Of a DNA stretch of 64,000 nt, positions 38,947 to 47,628 are shown piece after piece. The notes under the pieces were generated by a model. The model saw only the letters and a list, made by a program, of their open reading frames with translations. It made no database searches and was not told the DNA's origin. Every line of letters starts with the position of its first letter. Within the stretch, counting starts at the first letter, position 1. Made by a program: the position numbers and the translations under genes. The stretch covers positions 4,357 through 68,356 of the forward strand of contig CAZIOH010000029.1 in the NCBI GenBank assembly GCA_964540815.1, read 5' to 3'. The stretch is from CAZIOH01 sp964540815 (GTDB lineage: Bacteria > Myxococcota_A > Polyangia > Fen-1088).

Positions 38947-40484
38947 GCGACACCTCCGCTGGCGCGCGGGTCTTCTGGCAGACGCCGGTGCCAGTCGGTG
39001 CGGGCCTCGTAGGCGCCCGCCACCCGGAACACCGCCTCCTCCCCGAGGGGCGGCCCCATGACCTGCAGGCCGATCGGCAACCCGGCCCGCGTGAACCCGC
39101 AGCACTGCGACAGCGCCGGGATCCCGGCCAGGTTGGCGGCCACGGTCATCACGTCCGCCAGGTACATCTGCAGCGGGTCGGCGGTCTTCTCCCCGAAGCG
39201 AAAGGCCGGAATCGGAGAGGTCGGGGTCAGCATGACGTCGCACCTGGCGAACGCCGCCGCGAAGTCGTCCGCCAGCAGCCGCCGCGCCTTGAGGGCCTTC
39301 CCGTAGTACGCCTCGTAGTACCCGGCGCGCAGGACGTAGGTCCCGAGCATGATTCGTCGCTTCGGCTCCCAGCCGAAGCCCTCGCCGCGGGTCCGGGTGT
39401 AGAGCTCCTCGAGCGAGTGCGCGTCGGGCGTGCGGTATCCGAAGCGCACACCGTCGTAGCGAGCCAGGTTCGACGAGGCCTCGGCGGTGCAGATGAGGTA
39501 GTAGGTCGCGATGGCGTACTTGGTGTTGGGCAGCGACACCGGCACCACGTTCGCTCCGGCGCGTTCGACCTCGGCGATCGCGGCGCGCACCGCGCTCTCG
39601 ACCTCGGCGTCCATGCCGGCCCCGAAGTACTCGGCCGGAACCCCCACCCGCACCCCGGCGATGCCGGCCTGGCTGCCGGCGCGGACCGCCTCGCGGTAGC
39701 GCCCGACCGGGGTCGGGATGCTGGTCGCGTCCATCGGGTCCGGCCCGGCGATCACCTCCAGCAGCGTGGCCACGTCGTCGACCGTCCGCCCGAAGGGGCC
39801 CGGGTGATCCAGGGACGAGGCGAAGGCCACCACGCCGTGGCGCGAGACCCGGCCGTAGGTTGGCTTGATCCCCACGACCCCGCACAGGGCGGCGGGCTGA
39901 CGGATCGAGCCCCCCGTGTCGGTCCCGAGCGCGCCGGCGCACAGCGAGGCCGCCACCGCCGCCGCCGAGCCACCCGATGAGCCTCCCGGCACGTGGGCCA
40001 GCGACCACGGATTCTTGACGGTCCCGCGCGAGCTGTTCTCGTTGGAGGAGCCCATGGCGAACTCGTCCATGTTGAGCTTGCCGAGCATCACCGTCCCGGC
40101 GTCGGCCAGCCGCTGCGACGGGGTCGATTCGTAGGGCGGATGAAAGCCCCGCAGGATCTTCGAGGCGCAGGTGGTCTCGATATCGCGCGTGATGAAGATG
40201 TCCTTGAGCGCGATGGGCACACCCGCGAGCGGGCCGAGCGGGCGCCCTTCGACCCGGGCGGCGTCGATGGCGCTGGCCCGGCGCCGGGCGCGCTCCCCGT
40301 CGACGAGCAGGTAGGTCCCGAGCGCTCCGTCGAGCCGGGCGACCCGATCGAGGTAGGCCTCGGTCAGATCCCGCGCCTTCCAGCGTCCGGCGCGCACGCC
40401 CTCGGCGAGGGTGGCGATCGAGGCGCCACGCACCTCGGGCAGCGTGGATGCGGAGGTGGTGGATGATGACGCGGCGCTCGCCAT
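38943..40484 (-). CDS. gatA: Asp-tRNA(Asn)/Glu-tRNA(Gln) amidotransferase subunit A
   Basis: The amidase subunit, which frees ammonia from glutamine for transfer. The amidase catalytic triad is complete: Lys94 (VPIALKDIF), Ser169 (HVPGGSSGGSAAA) and Ser193 (TDTGGSIRQPA), with the same spacing as in characterised GatA. The 513-aa length is slightly long because of an Ala/Ser/Thr-rich start. ATG 40484, behind GGAGGGG, overlaps the gatC stop by one base (TGATG). Confidence 0.97.
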
Positions 40485-40828
40485 CACCCCTCCTCCGGCG
40501 GCGTCCCGGCGGTCATGGCCCCGCTCGGCGCCCCGGCGGAGGGCACGATACGCGGGACCCGAAAGAAGCTGGCCTCGCGCTGAGGCGCGTTCGCCAGCGC
40601 CGCGTCCACCGGGAGGGCGACCGTGACGACGTCCTCGCGCAGGGGGCAATCGAAGGGCACGGCATGGGTCATGGGCAGGGTGGCAGTCGTGTCGAGCTCG
40701 CCGAGCGCCGCGACGTATCCTAGAATCGCGTCAAGATCCTGGGTCATCCGGGCGATCTCCTCATCGTCGAGGGCAAGCCGGGCCAGGACGGCGATCTCGC
40801 GCACTTCTTCAGGCCGGATTCGTGACAT
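40484..40828 (-). CDS. gatC: Asp-tRNA(Asn)/Glu-tRNA(Gln) amidotransferase subunit C
   Basis: The small subunit that wraps around GatA and steadies the complex. The 114-aa protein has the family start MSRIRPEEVREIAVLARL and the middle MTQDLDAILGYVAALGELDT. The end, FRVPRIV plus ~15 Ala/Gly/Pro residues, is slightly longer than usual. The ATG at 40828 matches family length. It is the first gene of gatC-gatA-gatB-mtnA and is divergent from the next lipoprotein gene, 51 bp away. Confidence 0.93.
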   Translation of the reverse strand: MSRIRPEEVREIAVLARLALDDEEIARMTQDLDAILGYVAALGELDTTATLPMTHAVPFDCPLREDVVTVALPVDAALANAPQREASFFRVPRIVPSAGAPSGAMTAGTPPEEG

Positions 40829-40879
40829 GAAGCCCCTTCTACTACCAGAGATTGCCCCCGGGTGTGGAGGGGCTGTACA

Positions 40880-42106
40880 ATGATCGACCTCCGAGCGAGG
40901 CCACACGTGCGCACATCATCCCACATCGATTTTCGGCGGTCGTCGTCATCGTCCTCCGGGGGCGGACGCGGACGCGCGCGCCTCGTCCTTCTCTCGCTCT
41001 CGGCCCTGGCCATCGCCGCCTGTGATGCCGGGACGGCCGCGACGGACGCCTCCACCCCGGTCGCCTCGAACGCGGCCCAGATCGCCCTGCGCGTCGACGT
41101 GCAGCCGGCGGCGGCAGCCTCGTTGAGCGCGCTCGCGTACCGGGCCGCCTACTCGGGGATCTCCCGGCGCGAGGTGCTCGGCCTCGTGGATCCCCTGGCC
41201 GGGGGCGTCGCCAGCCGGGTTCCCCTGCCCGCCACGTCGGCGACCGGCGGCCGCGCCGATGCCGAGCCTGGCTGTGTGATTCGCGATCTCGACCGCGCTT
41301 CGACCGACCTCGCCGCCCACGGGGACTCCATCGAGCTCGAAGAATTGAAGGGCATCGCCGTGTCGGCGCTGGATCCGACCCGGGCCGAGCTCCTGCGCCT
41401 GTCCCCGCGGCTGTTTCCGGACATCGCGGCCAGCATTGGCGGGGTCGTCTCCGAAGGCGGGCCGGTCGGACTGCCCGAGCTCCCCGGACAGGTGCGGGTG
41501 ACCGCGGGCTCCGCGTCGGCGGTCAACGGGGCCTCGGAGGCGGATGTCACCTTGCCAGCGCCGGCGTGGATCCGGCTCGTGAACGGCGCCGCCAGCGCGG
41601 CGGGTCAGGCGATCTCGCTGGGCAGCGATCTCCAGCTCGGACTGAGCATCCCGGGCTCCGCGGATACCACGGTCGAGCTGCGACCCCTCGGTGCGACCGT
41701 CGCCCTGACCTGTACCGTCCCGCTCGCGCTCCTGGCCCAAGGTCAAGCGGGACAGGCCCCGGGATTCCCGGCGACGTCCGGACCGGGCGGCGTGGGCGCC
41801 GGACCTTCGGCATCCGCGACGACGACCCCGGTCGGGGCCCCGGTGGCACCCACGGGCGCGGCAGGGACCGGGGGAGGCGCGGCCGGGGACGCCGCGCCGG
41901 TCGGCGACACCTCGTTCGCGCTGTCCCGCCAGCTGCTCGCGCGGCTGGTGGCGGCGGCGGGGGGGATTGCCGGGGCGCCGATCGCCGCCGCGCTGGATGT
42001 GGTTCGGCGTTCGGAGCAGACGCTCGCGTCGCCTTCGGGTTCGCCTTCGGGGACCGAGATCTCGGTCGAGATCCGGACCTCGACGCTGGTGGAGCTGCGT
42101 CCGTGA
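40880..42106 (+). CDS. Putative lipoprotein of unknown function
   Basis: A 408-aa protein. After a basic n-region (RRSSSSSSGGGRGRAR) comes LVLLSLSALAIAAC, a standard lipobox with the Cys near residue 48. The mature part is Ala/Gly/Ser/Thr-rich with beta-strand spacing, for example QIALRVDVQPAAAASL and VTLPAPAWIRLVNGA. No family was recognised. ATG 40880 is chosen because GGAGGGG lies 7 bases ahead. It overlaps the PilZ gene as GTGA, so both are probably made together. Confidence 0.72.
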   Translation: MIDLRARPHVRTSSHIDFRRSSSSSSGGGRGRARLVLLSLSALAIAACDAGTAATDASTPVASNAAQIALRVDVQPAAAASLSALAYRAAYSGISRREVLGLVDPLAGGVASRVPLPATSATGGRADAEPGCVIRDLDRASTDLAAHGDSIELEELKGIAVSALDPTRAELLRLSPRLFPDIAASIGGVVSEGGPVGLPELPGQVRVTAGSASAVNGASEADVTLPAPAWIRLVNGAASAAGQAISLGSDLQLGLSIPGSADTTVELRPLGATVALTCTVPLALLAQGQAGQAPGFPATSGPGGVGAGPSASATTTPVGAPVAPTGAAGTGGGAAGDAAPVGDTSFALSRQLLARLVAAAGGIAGAPIAAALDVVRRSEQTLASPSGSPSGTEISVEIRTSTLVELRP

Positions 42107-42462
42107 CCACGGCGCATGTCCGCCGTGACATGCGCAGGTACTCGCGGCGGAGCCTGAGCCTTCCGGTGCTCGTCACCGAGGCGGCGGACGATCTGCAGGC
42201 GGCCATCTCCTTCGATGCAGCCGATCTCTCGCAGGGCGGGGCGTTCCTGCGCTCGGAGCTCCTGTTCGAGGTGGGCGAGGTGCTCGACCTCGAGATCCAC
42301 GTCGCGCCCGGCCTGCGGGTTCGAGCCCGGGGCCGGGTCGTGCGGGTCTCGCGCGCCGAAGAGGCCCCGGGCATGGGGATCGAGTTCGTCGAGCTCGCGC
42401 CCGAGGCGCGACAGGCGCTCGCGGGCGCGCTCCGCGGCGCATCGCCTCCTCCTGTCCCGTAG
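42103..42462 (+). CDS. PilZ domain protein
   Basis: A 119-aa protein with a PilZ-like fold. The start RRDMRRYSRRSLSLPVLV is Arg-rich, as in the c-di-GMP switch, and is followed by DLSQGGAFLRSELLFEVG (D-x-S-x-x-G motif) and RARGRVVRVS. VTRV-type strands continue to residue ~100, then an Ala/Pro tail. The RRYSRR sequence is nearer to the canonical RxxxR than in the other PilZ protein of this window. The GTG at 42103 overlaps the lipoprotein stop. Confidence 0.85.
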   Translation: MTTAHVRRDMRRYSRRSLSLPVLVTEAADDLQAAISFDAADLSQGGAFLRSELLFEVGEVLDLEIHVAPGLRVRARGRVVRVSRAEEAPGMGIEFVELAPEARQALAGALRGASPPPVP

Positions 42463-42772
42463 CGATCGACCGAGCACGCGCGGGCGCGCGGGCGCGCTGG
42501 CGCGCTGGATCGTCACCGGTGGTGCCGGCGGTGCGCGCCGCGCGCCGTTACAGAAACTTGTCGCATTCGTGTGGATTTCGATGCGGCAAGGCATCTACTC
42601 TCTCCCGGGAGCCGCCAGATGGCCGAATTTCCAGACGAGCCAATCCCCGATCTCCGGGGGCGCGATCTCCAAGGGCGGGATTCCGAGCGGGACGCCGGTC
42701 GATGAGGCGTGCATCGCGCCGCCCGGTCGGCCGACGAACCACGGGCGACCGCGCTGCGTTCGGCCGTCACCC
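42463..42772. other. Intergenic region before the lipid kinase gene
   Basis: The 310 bp start with alternating GCGCGGGCGCGC-type sequence (42478-42510) that can form Z-DNA or small hairpins. The rest has an open frame from ATG 42581 (MRQGIYSLPGAARWPNF) that runs in frame into the kinase gene; it does not look like part of the kinase fold. No clear promoter was found. Confidence 0.4.
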
Positions 42773-43735
42773 ATGATCGTGGTCTTCCTCAACCCTCGGT
42801 CGCGAGCCAACCGGCGGGATCCGGGGCTCAGCCGCCGTCTGGCCAGGACCCTCGGCGATGCAGGGCGCGTGCTGGCATCGCCCACCTTCGAGGCGCTCGC
42901 GGAGGATGCGCGCTCACTGGCCGCCGCCCCACCGCGGGTCATCGCGGTGCACGGCGGCGACGGGACGCTGCACCACGTGCTCACCGCGCTGCTCGACGCC
43001 TTCGCGGGCGGGCCCCCGCTGCCGCCCATCGCCATCCTCGGGGGTGGGACGATGAACGTGGTGTCGGCCTCGCTCGGCATTCGCGCGCGGACCTTTCCCT
43101 TCCTGGCCGACCTGGCGCGCCAGGCGCGGGCGGGGACGCCCTTCCCGACGGTCGCGCGGCGCTGCATGAAGGTGGGCAACCAGTTCGGGTTCGTCTTCGG
43201 CAACGGGATCCTGGCCAACTTTCTCGGTGAGTACTACGCCCGGCCGGGGTATGGCCCGGCCCGGGCATTCTGGTTGCTCGCCAAGATCTTCGTGTCGGCG
43301 GTGGCCAGCGGCCCTCTGGCGGAGCGCGTCTTTCGTCCCCGCCGGGATCGCGTGACCGTCGATGGCCAGGTGCTGCCCTTCGCGGCGCTCACCGCGGTCT
43401 CGGCGGGCACCGTTCGAGAGGTCGGGTTGCGATTCAAGCTGAACCATCGGGCCGACGATGATCCCGATCGCTTTGCCGTTCTCGCCATTCACGGAACCGC
43501 GCGGACGCTCATTCCGGACATCCTCTCCGTCTACATGGGCCGGGGCATCTCCGTCGCGCGCGCCTACAGCACGCTCGCCACGGAGCTCGAGATCGTCCCG
43601 GCGGACGGGGAGTGCCCGTACACCATCGACGGCGATCTCTACCGCCTGCACGAGCCGTTGCGGGTCGCGATCGGACCGCGTGTGGAGTTCGTCGATCCCC
43701 GTGGGGGCGCTTCGCTCAAGCGCCAGCGCCACTGA
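42773..43735 (+). CDS. Diacylglycerol kinase family lipid kinase
   Basis: Phosphorylates a lipid such as diacylglycerol or a sphingoid base. The 320-aa protein begins MIVVFLNPRSRANRR, shows the ATP-site HGGDGTLHHVLTAL and ILGGGTMNVVSASLG in the first domain (1-~130), and a beta-sandwich domain with VTVDGQVLPFAALTAVSAG and YTIDGDLYR. A longer frame begins at 42581, but family members start with the nucleotide-binding strand, so 42773 is used, although it has no clear Shine-Dalgarno. The C-terminus is not truncated. The substrate cannot be named. Confidence 0.83.
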   Translation: MIVVFLNPRSRANRRDPGLSRRLARTLGDAGRVLASPTFEALAEDARSLAAAPPRVIAVHGGDGTLHHVLTALLDAFAGGPPLPPIAILGGGTMNVVSASLGIRARTFPFLADLARQARAGTPFPTVARRCMKVGNQFGFVFGNGILANFLGEYYARPGYGPARAFWLLAKIFVSAVASGPLAERVFRPRRDRVTVDGQVLPFAALTAVSAGTVREVGLRFKLNHRADDDPDRFAVLAIHGTARTLIPDILSVYMGRGISVARAYSTLATELEIVPADGECPYTIDGDLYRLHEPLRVAIGPRVEFVDPRGGASLKRQRH

Positions 43736-43848
43736 TGCCGCGAGCGCGAGCGCCAATCCCAGCGCGAGCGCCGATGCCGACGACGGCGCGAGCGCCGTCG
43801 ATGGAGGCCTGTTCGCATCCACCTGATGCTTTTCCGGGCGTCCGCTCG

Positions 43849-43877
43849 TTGCGGCGCTGGTCGCTCGGAGATACGAT
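43849..43877 (+). promoter_or_regulatory. Possible sigma-70 promoter of the PP2C gene
   Basis: TTGCGG at 43849-43854, a 17-bp spacer, then TACGAT at 43872-43877, about 15 bases before the ATG. Four of six bases match the consensus at each box. Spacing is ideal. Confidence 0.5.
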
Positions 43878-43892
43878 AAAGGCCCACTCACT

Positions 43893-44684
43893 ATGAGCAC
43901 TTCATTCCCGCTCGATGGCATGCGCGTTCGATTCGCGGGCGACACCAATGTCGGGATGAAGCGCGCCCACAACGAGGACGCGCTGTACCTGCCCGAGTTC
44001 GAACGCCTGGCCATCGTCGCCGACGGCATGGGCGGACACGCCTCGGGCGAGGTCGCGAGCCGCCTGGCGGTGGAGACCATCGCGGGCTTCTTCCGCACGA
44101 CCCAGGACGAGCAGCAGCTGACCTGGCCGTTCAAGATGGACCGCGGCCACCGCTACGACATCAACCGGCTGGTGACCTCGATCAAGCTCGCCAACCTGAA
44201 GATTCACGAGCAGGCCCAGCGCGATCCGAGGTGTCACGGGATGGGGACCACCGTCATCTCGGCGCTCTTCCTGGAAGACGCGCTCATCGTTGGTCACGTC
44301 GGAGACAGTCGGCTGTACCGCCAGCGGGACAGTCGACTCGATCAGCTCACCGAGGATCACTCGCTGCTGAACGACTACATCAAGATGAAGCACCTCAGCC
44401 CCGACGAGATCGCGGCCTTCCCCCACAAGAACGTCATCGTTCGCGCGCTCGGGATGCGCGACACGGTGCAGGTCGACGTGCACGTCGACGTTCCGCGCCT
44501 CGGTGACACGTACCTGCTCTGCTCGGATGGGCTCTCGGGCATGATCTCCGACGACCAGATCGCCGAGGTCATCGGCCGGTCCCAGGATCTCGACCGCACC
44601 TGCGAGGAGCTGATCGTGCTCGCGAACCGCAACGGCGGCCTCGACAACGTCACCGCCGTCCTGGTTCGGCTCGAGCAAGCCTAG
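43893..44684 (+). CDS. PP2C-family protein Ser/Thr phosphatase
   Basis: A 263-aa metal-dependent phosphatase that reverses kinase action. Metal-binding Asp residues lie in AHNEDALYLPEFERLAIVAD, followed by GMGGHASGE, VGHVGDSRLY, LLCSDGLSGMISD and NGGLDNVTAVLV. It resembles the Stp/PrpC group. A short insertion (~67-80, DEQQLTWPFKMDRG) lies after the second motif. It is the natural counterpart of the two Ser/Thr kinases at 23-30 kb, although not in one operon with them. Confidence 0.95.
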   Translation: MSTSFPLDGMRVRFAGDTNVGMKRAHNEDALYLPEFERLAIVADGMGGHASGEVASRLAVETIAGFFRTTQDEQQLTWPFKMDRGHRYDINRLVTSIKLANLKIHEQAQRDPRCHGMGTTVISALFLEDALIVGHVGDSRLYRQRDSRLDQLTEDHSLLNDYIKMKHLSPDEIAAFPHKNVIVRALGMRDTVQVDVHVDVPRLGDTYLLCSDGLSGMISDDQIAEVIGRSQDLDRTCEELIVLANRNGGLDNVTAVLVRLEQA

Positions 44685-44687
44685 GAC

Positions 44688-44754
44688 GCGCCTTCGGCGC
44701 TCGCGGGAAGGGGCGGACGGAGCGCGCCTTCGGCGCTCGCGGGAAGGGGCGGAC
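44688..44754. repeat. Tandem duplication, 36-bp period, each with a GCGCC-TTC-GGCGC hairpin
   Basis: GCGCCTTCGGCGCTCGCGGG plus AAGGGGCGGAC (31 bases) occurs at 44688 and again unchanged at 44724. Each unit begins with a perfect 5-bp stem and a TTC loop. Placed 4 bases after the PP2C stop, the hairpins may end transcription. Confidence 0.8.
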
Positions 44755-44916
44755 CCCTCCTCGCGGGCCCCTCCCACCGGACGACAAGCTTCGAGCCCGG
44801 ATTTGCTTGGCCGATGTCTTCTCCGGTTGGCAAAGCCAACCTCCGATCCACCGCATGGAGGACGTGATCGCGAGGGGGTGAGTTGCCCTGGGACTGAGGC
44901 CTAACCCTTTCCTTCC

Positions 44917-44986
44917 TGTCCCCTCGTCCGTTCCCTATCCCCTGGCCCTGCGGAGCGGGGAGAGGATGAGGGGCCCCACGTCACTT
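44917..44986. repeat. Dispersed GC-rich repeat, copy 1
   Basis: Reads TGTCCCCTCG, then CCTATCCCCTGGCCC, GCGGAGCGGGG, then AGAGGATGAGGGGCCCC and TCACTT. The same string of parts occurs at 47573 and, split in two, near 63380 and 63521. It sits at the 3' side of a gene, as the other copies do. Confidence 0.6.
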
Positions 44987-45023
44987 CGTCGCCGCAGCTT
45001 TCATCCGGGAGAGGCGCGACTTG

Positions 45024-46040
45024 TCAGTCGTGTGGGGGAACCAAAGCGACGGGGTGTTCGCCCTGTTCGGTGACGATGGCGTCGGCGATGGTGCCGGCGG
45101 CACGGGCGGCGGGCCAGACCACGACGCGCGTGAGGTGGGCGCCGGCCGTGACGACCGCGCCCTCGCCGATGACCACCTCCGGGCCGACCGTCGCGCCGGA
45201 TTCGATCTCGGCGCCGGCCGCGATGCGGACAGGGTGCATGATGGTCGCGCCAGGATGGACCCTGGCGGTCGGATCGATGCCGACCAGGGGACCCGGTGGG
45301 TGACGGATGGCGCCCGGATTGCGCAGCAGGGCCAGGTTACCGGCCAGGTAGCGCTCGGGGGTCGAGTGCTCGGCGAAATGACCGTCGAGGCGCACCGAGC
45401 CGATGGGCAGACCCTCGGCGAGCGCCGGGATGTAGATGTCGCGAACCGTGTCGGAGAACGCGGCGCGCATGCGCGCCCGCAAGGTCGGACCGATGACCTG
45501 GATCCCCGTGAACATGCGCACCCCCGTCGGCAGGGGCTGGCCAGGGGCGGTGCCGCCGAGGATGCGGACGATGTGGTCATCGCGGTCGACGCCGATGGGC
45601 CCCCATTCCTCCGCCCGGGGATCGTCCCTCAGGGCCAGCGTGGCGGCGTCAGACGGATTTCCCGCCGCGCCCCGCTCGTGCGCGCGGACGAGCGCGCGTA
45701 GGTCCACGTCGCACACCACCTTCGCGTTCATGACCACCACCGCCCCTTCCCCGAGCTGCGCGCGCGCCTGTGCGATGCCCCCGGCGGTTCCCAGCAGCTC
45801 CTCCTCCTCCGAGTACGCGATCCGCGCGCCCAGGGCCGCGCCGTCCCCCAGCGCGTCCCGGATGTGCTGGCCGCGATGAAACAGGTTGATGACGATCTCT
45901 CGCAATCCAGCCGCCACCGCGGCCGCGATGCCGAACCGGATCGCCGGATATCCACAGATGGGGACCAACGGCTTCGGCAAGAGCTGCCCGATGGCGCCGA
46001 GACGCGTCGACCGGCCGGCCGCCAGCAGCATCACCCGCAT
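45024..46040 (-). CDS. Sugar nucleotidyltransferase (mannose-1-phosphate guanylyltransferase-like)
   Basis: Makes an activated sugar from NTP and sugar-1-phosphate. The 338-aa protein starts MRVMLLAAGRSTRLG and has LLPKPLVPICGYPAIRF (the conserved Pro-Lys-Pro), then LLGTAGGIAQ, VVMNAKVVCDVDL in place of the usual GD, and VGIDPTARVHPGATI opening a C-terminal left-handed beta-helix (~245-330). The order is that of ManC/RmlA-related enzymes. Asn-Ala replaces the Gly-Asp of most relatives, which may affect metal binding. It is divergent from the dehydrogenase, with palindromic element B between them. Confidence 0.85.
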   Translation of the reverse strand: MRVMLLAAGRSTRLGAIGQLLPKPLVPICGYPAIRFGIAAAVAAGLREIVINLFHRGQHIRDALGDGAALGARIAYSEEEELLGTAGGIAQARAQLGEGAVVVMNAKVVCDVDLRALVRAHERGAAGNPSDAATLALRDDPRAEEWGPIGVDRDDHIVRILGGTAPGQPLPTGVRMFTGIQVIGPTLRARMRAAFSDTVRDIYIPALAEGLPIGSVRLDGHFAEHSTPERYLAGNLALLRNPGAIRHPPGPLVGIDPTARVHPGATIMHPVRIAAGAEIESGATVGPEVVIGEGAVVTAGAHLTRVVVWPAARAAGTIADAIVTEQGEHPVALVPPHD

Positions 46041-46052
46041 CGATTTCCGACG

Positions 46053-46217
46053 CTAGCGTCCTGTCTTGGAAATACGGTGCACATGGCGTCGACAAGCCGG
46101 GCTGGCCGCAAGGCGCGACGACGAGGCGTACCCGTAGGTACGGTGAGGAGGAGCAACGCAGCGGCCGGGCTGGATCGTCGTCGACATGTGTGGCGGATTT
46201 CTAAGACAGGACGCTAG
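46053..46217. mobile_element. Palindromic element B, CTAG-bounded (MITE/REP-like)
   Basis: A 165-bp imperfect palindrome with CTAG at both ends (46053-46056, 46214-46217). The arms match over GCTAGCGTCCTGTCTT, one mismatch, then GAAAT, and go on to a shared CACATG and a TCGAC. The centre has a GTACC-GTAG-GGTAC dyad (46128-46141) flanked by GCAAGGCGCGACGACGAGG and GAGGAGGAGCAACGCAGCGG, like the centre of element A. It fills nearly the whole gap between two divergent genes, starting 12 bp from one start and ending 19 bp from the other. No coding capacity. Confidence 0.75.
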
Positions 46218-46236
46218 CATGGTATCTAATCGGGCC

Positions 46237-47556
46237 ATGAAAATTTGCGTGATCGGTACCGGCTACGTGGGCCTCGTCGCCGGAGCGGGGTTCTCGGACA
46301 TGGGCAACGACGTCATCTGTTGCGACGTCGATCGCGCCAAGATCGACGGGCTCAACCGGGGCGAGCTTCCGATCTACGAGCCCGGGCTCGACAAGCTCGT
46401 GGCCCACAACGCCGCCGAGAAGCGCCTGCAGTTCACCACCGACGTCGCCTCCGGGGTGGTCGGGGCCGACGTGATCCTCCTCGCCGTGGGAACGCCGCCG
46501 GGGAAGGACGGGTCCGCGGATCTTTCGTTCATCTTCAAGGCCGCCGAGATGGTGGCCGACGCGCTCAGCGGCTACGCGGTGATCGTCACCAAGTCGACCG
46601 TCCCGGTCGGCACCGGCGACAAGATCGAGGCCCTGATGCGCAAGCGCACGCGCCACGAGTTCGCGGTGGCCTCGAACCCCGAGTTCCTGAAGGAGGGCGA
46701 CGCCGTCAACGACTTCATGAAGCCCGATCGGGTGATCGTCGGCGCGGAGGACAAGCGCGCGGTGGATCTCCTGCGCAGCCTGTATTCGCCCTTCACCCGG
46801 ACCAGCGATCGCATGCTGGTGATGGACCGCCGCTCGGCCGAGCTCACCAAGTACGCCGCCAACTCCATGCTCGCGACCCGCATCTCGTTCATGAACGACC
46901 TCGCGAACCTCTGCGAGCTCCTCGGCTGCGACATCGAGCTCGTGCGCAAGGGCATGGGCTCCGACCCGCGCATCGGGCCCAAGTTCCTGTTCGCCGGATC
47001 GGGCTTCGGGGGAAGCTGCTTCCCCAAGGACCTGCGCGCCTGCATCAACACCGGCCACGAGGCCGGCCACGAGCTGGCGATCTTGAACGCGGTGGTCGAG
47101 GTCAACGAGCGCCAGAAGCGGCGCCTCGGCGAGAAGGTCGTCGCGCACTTCGGCGGCGATCTGAAGGGCAAGAAGATCGCCGTCTGGGGCCTGGCGTTCA
47201 AGCCCGGCACCGACGACATCCGCGAGGCCCCGGCGCTGGTGCTGATCGACCAGCTGCTCGAGGCCGGCGCCGAGATCGCCGCCTCCGATCCCGTCGCCAT
47301 GCCGGGGGTCCAGAAGCTGATCGGCGATCGCATCCGCCTCGATCCCAGCCACTACGGCGTGGTCGACGGAGCAGACGCGCTGGTGCTGGTCACCGAATGG
47401 AACGAGTTCCGCCGCCCGGATCTGGCGCGCCTCAAGCAGGCCATGCGTCAGCCGGTGGTCTTCGACGGGCGCAACATCTGGAACCCCTCCGAGCTGCGGG
47501 CCGCCGGCTTCACCTACACCGGCATCGGTCGCGGCCGAGGCGGCGGCGGCTCCTAG
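46237..47556 (+). CDS. ugd: UDP-glucose 6-dehydrogenase family protein
   Basis: Oxidises an NDP-sugar twice to the uronic acid, giving UDP-glucuronate for capsule or exopolysaccharide. The 439-aa protein has the NAD site KICVIGTGYVGLVAGAGF, VTKSTVPVGTGDKIE, EFLKEGDAVNDF, the catalytic Cys261 in GFGGSCFPKDLRA, and VWGLAFKPGTDDIREAPAL. Relatives with GDP-mannose exist; the sequence fits UDP-glucose best. The ATG at 46237 is used because the family begins MKI. ATG 46219, right at the end of element B, would add six residues. No clear Shine-Dalgarno is seen for either. Confidence 0.93.
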   Translation: MKICVIGTGYVGLVAGAGFSDMGNDVICCDVDRAKIDGLNRGELPIYEPGLDKLVAHNAAEKRLQFTTDVASGVVGADVILLAVGTPPGKDGSADLSFIFKAAEMVADALSGYAVIVTKSTVPVGTGDKIEALMRKRTRHEFAVASNPEFLKEGDAVNDFMKPDRVIVGAEDKRAVDLLRSLYSPFTRTSDRMLVMDRRSAELTKYAANSMLATRISFMNDLANLCELLGCDIELVRKGMGSDPRIGPKFLFAGSGFGGSCFPKDLRACINTGHEAGHELAILNAVVEVNERQKRRLGEKVVAHFGGDLKGKKIAVWGLAFKPGTDDIREAPALVLIDQLLEAGAEIAASDPVAMPGVQKLIGDRIRLDPSHYGVVDGADALVLVTEWNEFRRPDLARLKQAMRQPVVFDGRNIWNPSELRAAGFTYTGIGRGRGGGGS

Positions 47557-47572
47557 CCTCTGTCCCTGGTCC

Positions 47573-47627
47573 TGTCCCCTCGCCCCGCGAAGCGGGGCTG
47601 GGGTCAGGGAGAGGGGCCCACTTCACC
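47573..47627. terminator. Dispersed GC-rich repeat, copy 2, with terminator-like hairpin
   Basis: TGTCCCCTCG is followed by CCCCGC-GAA-GCGGGG (47583-47597), a perfect 6-bp stem with a GAA loop, then GGTCAGGGAGAGGGGCCC and TTCACC. It lies between the convergent ugd and M20 genes and could end both transcripts, although there is no T-run. It is a member of the repeat family also seen at 44917 and 63391. Confidence 0.55.
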
Positions 47628-47628
47628 G

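Larger units (their letters stand above)
44685..45023. other. Intergenic region with a tandem hairpin duplication and a dispersed repeat
   Basis: This stretch separates two convergent genes. It contains two tandem 36-bp units (44688-44754) directly after the PP2C stop, and a copy of the GC-rich dispersed repeat (44917-44986) just before the end of the convergent gene. Between them lies unremarkable sequence. No gene is supported. Confidence 0.65.
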
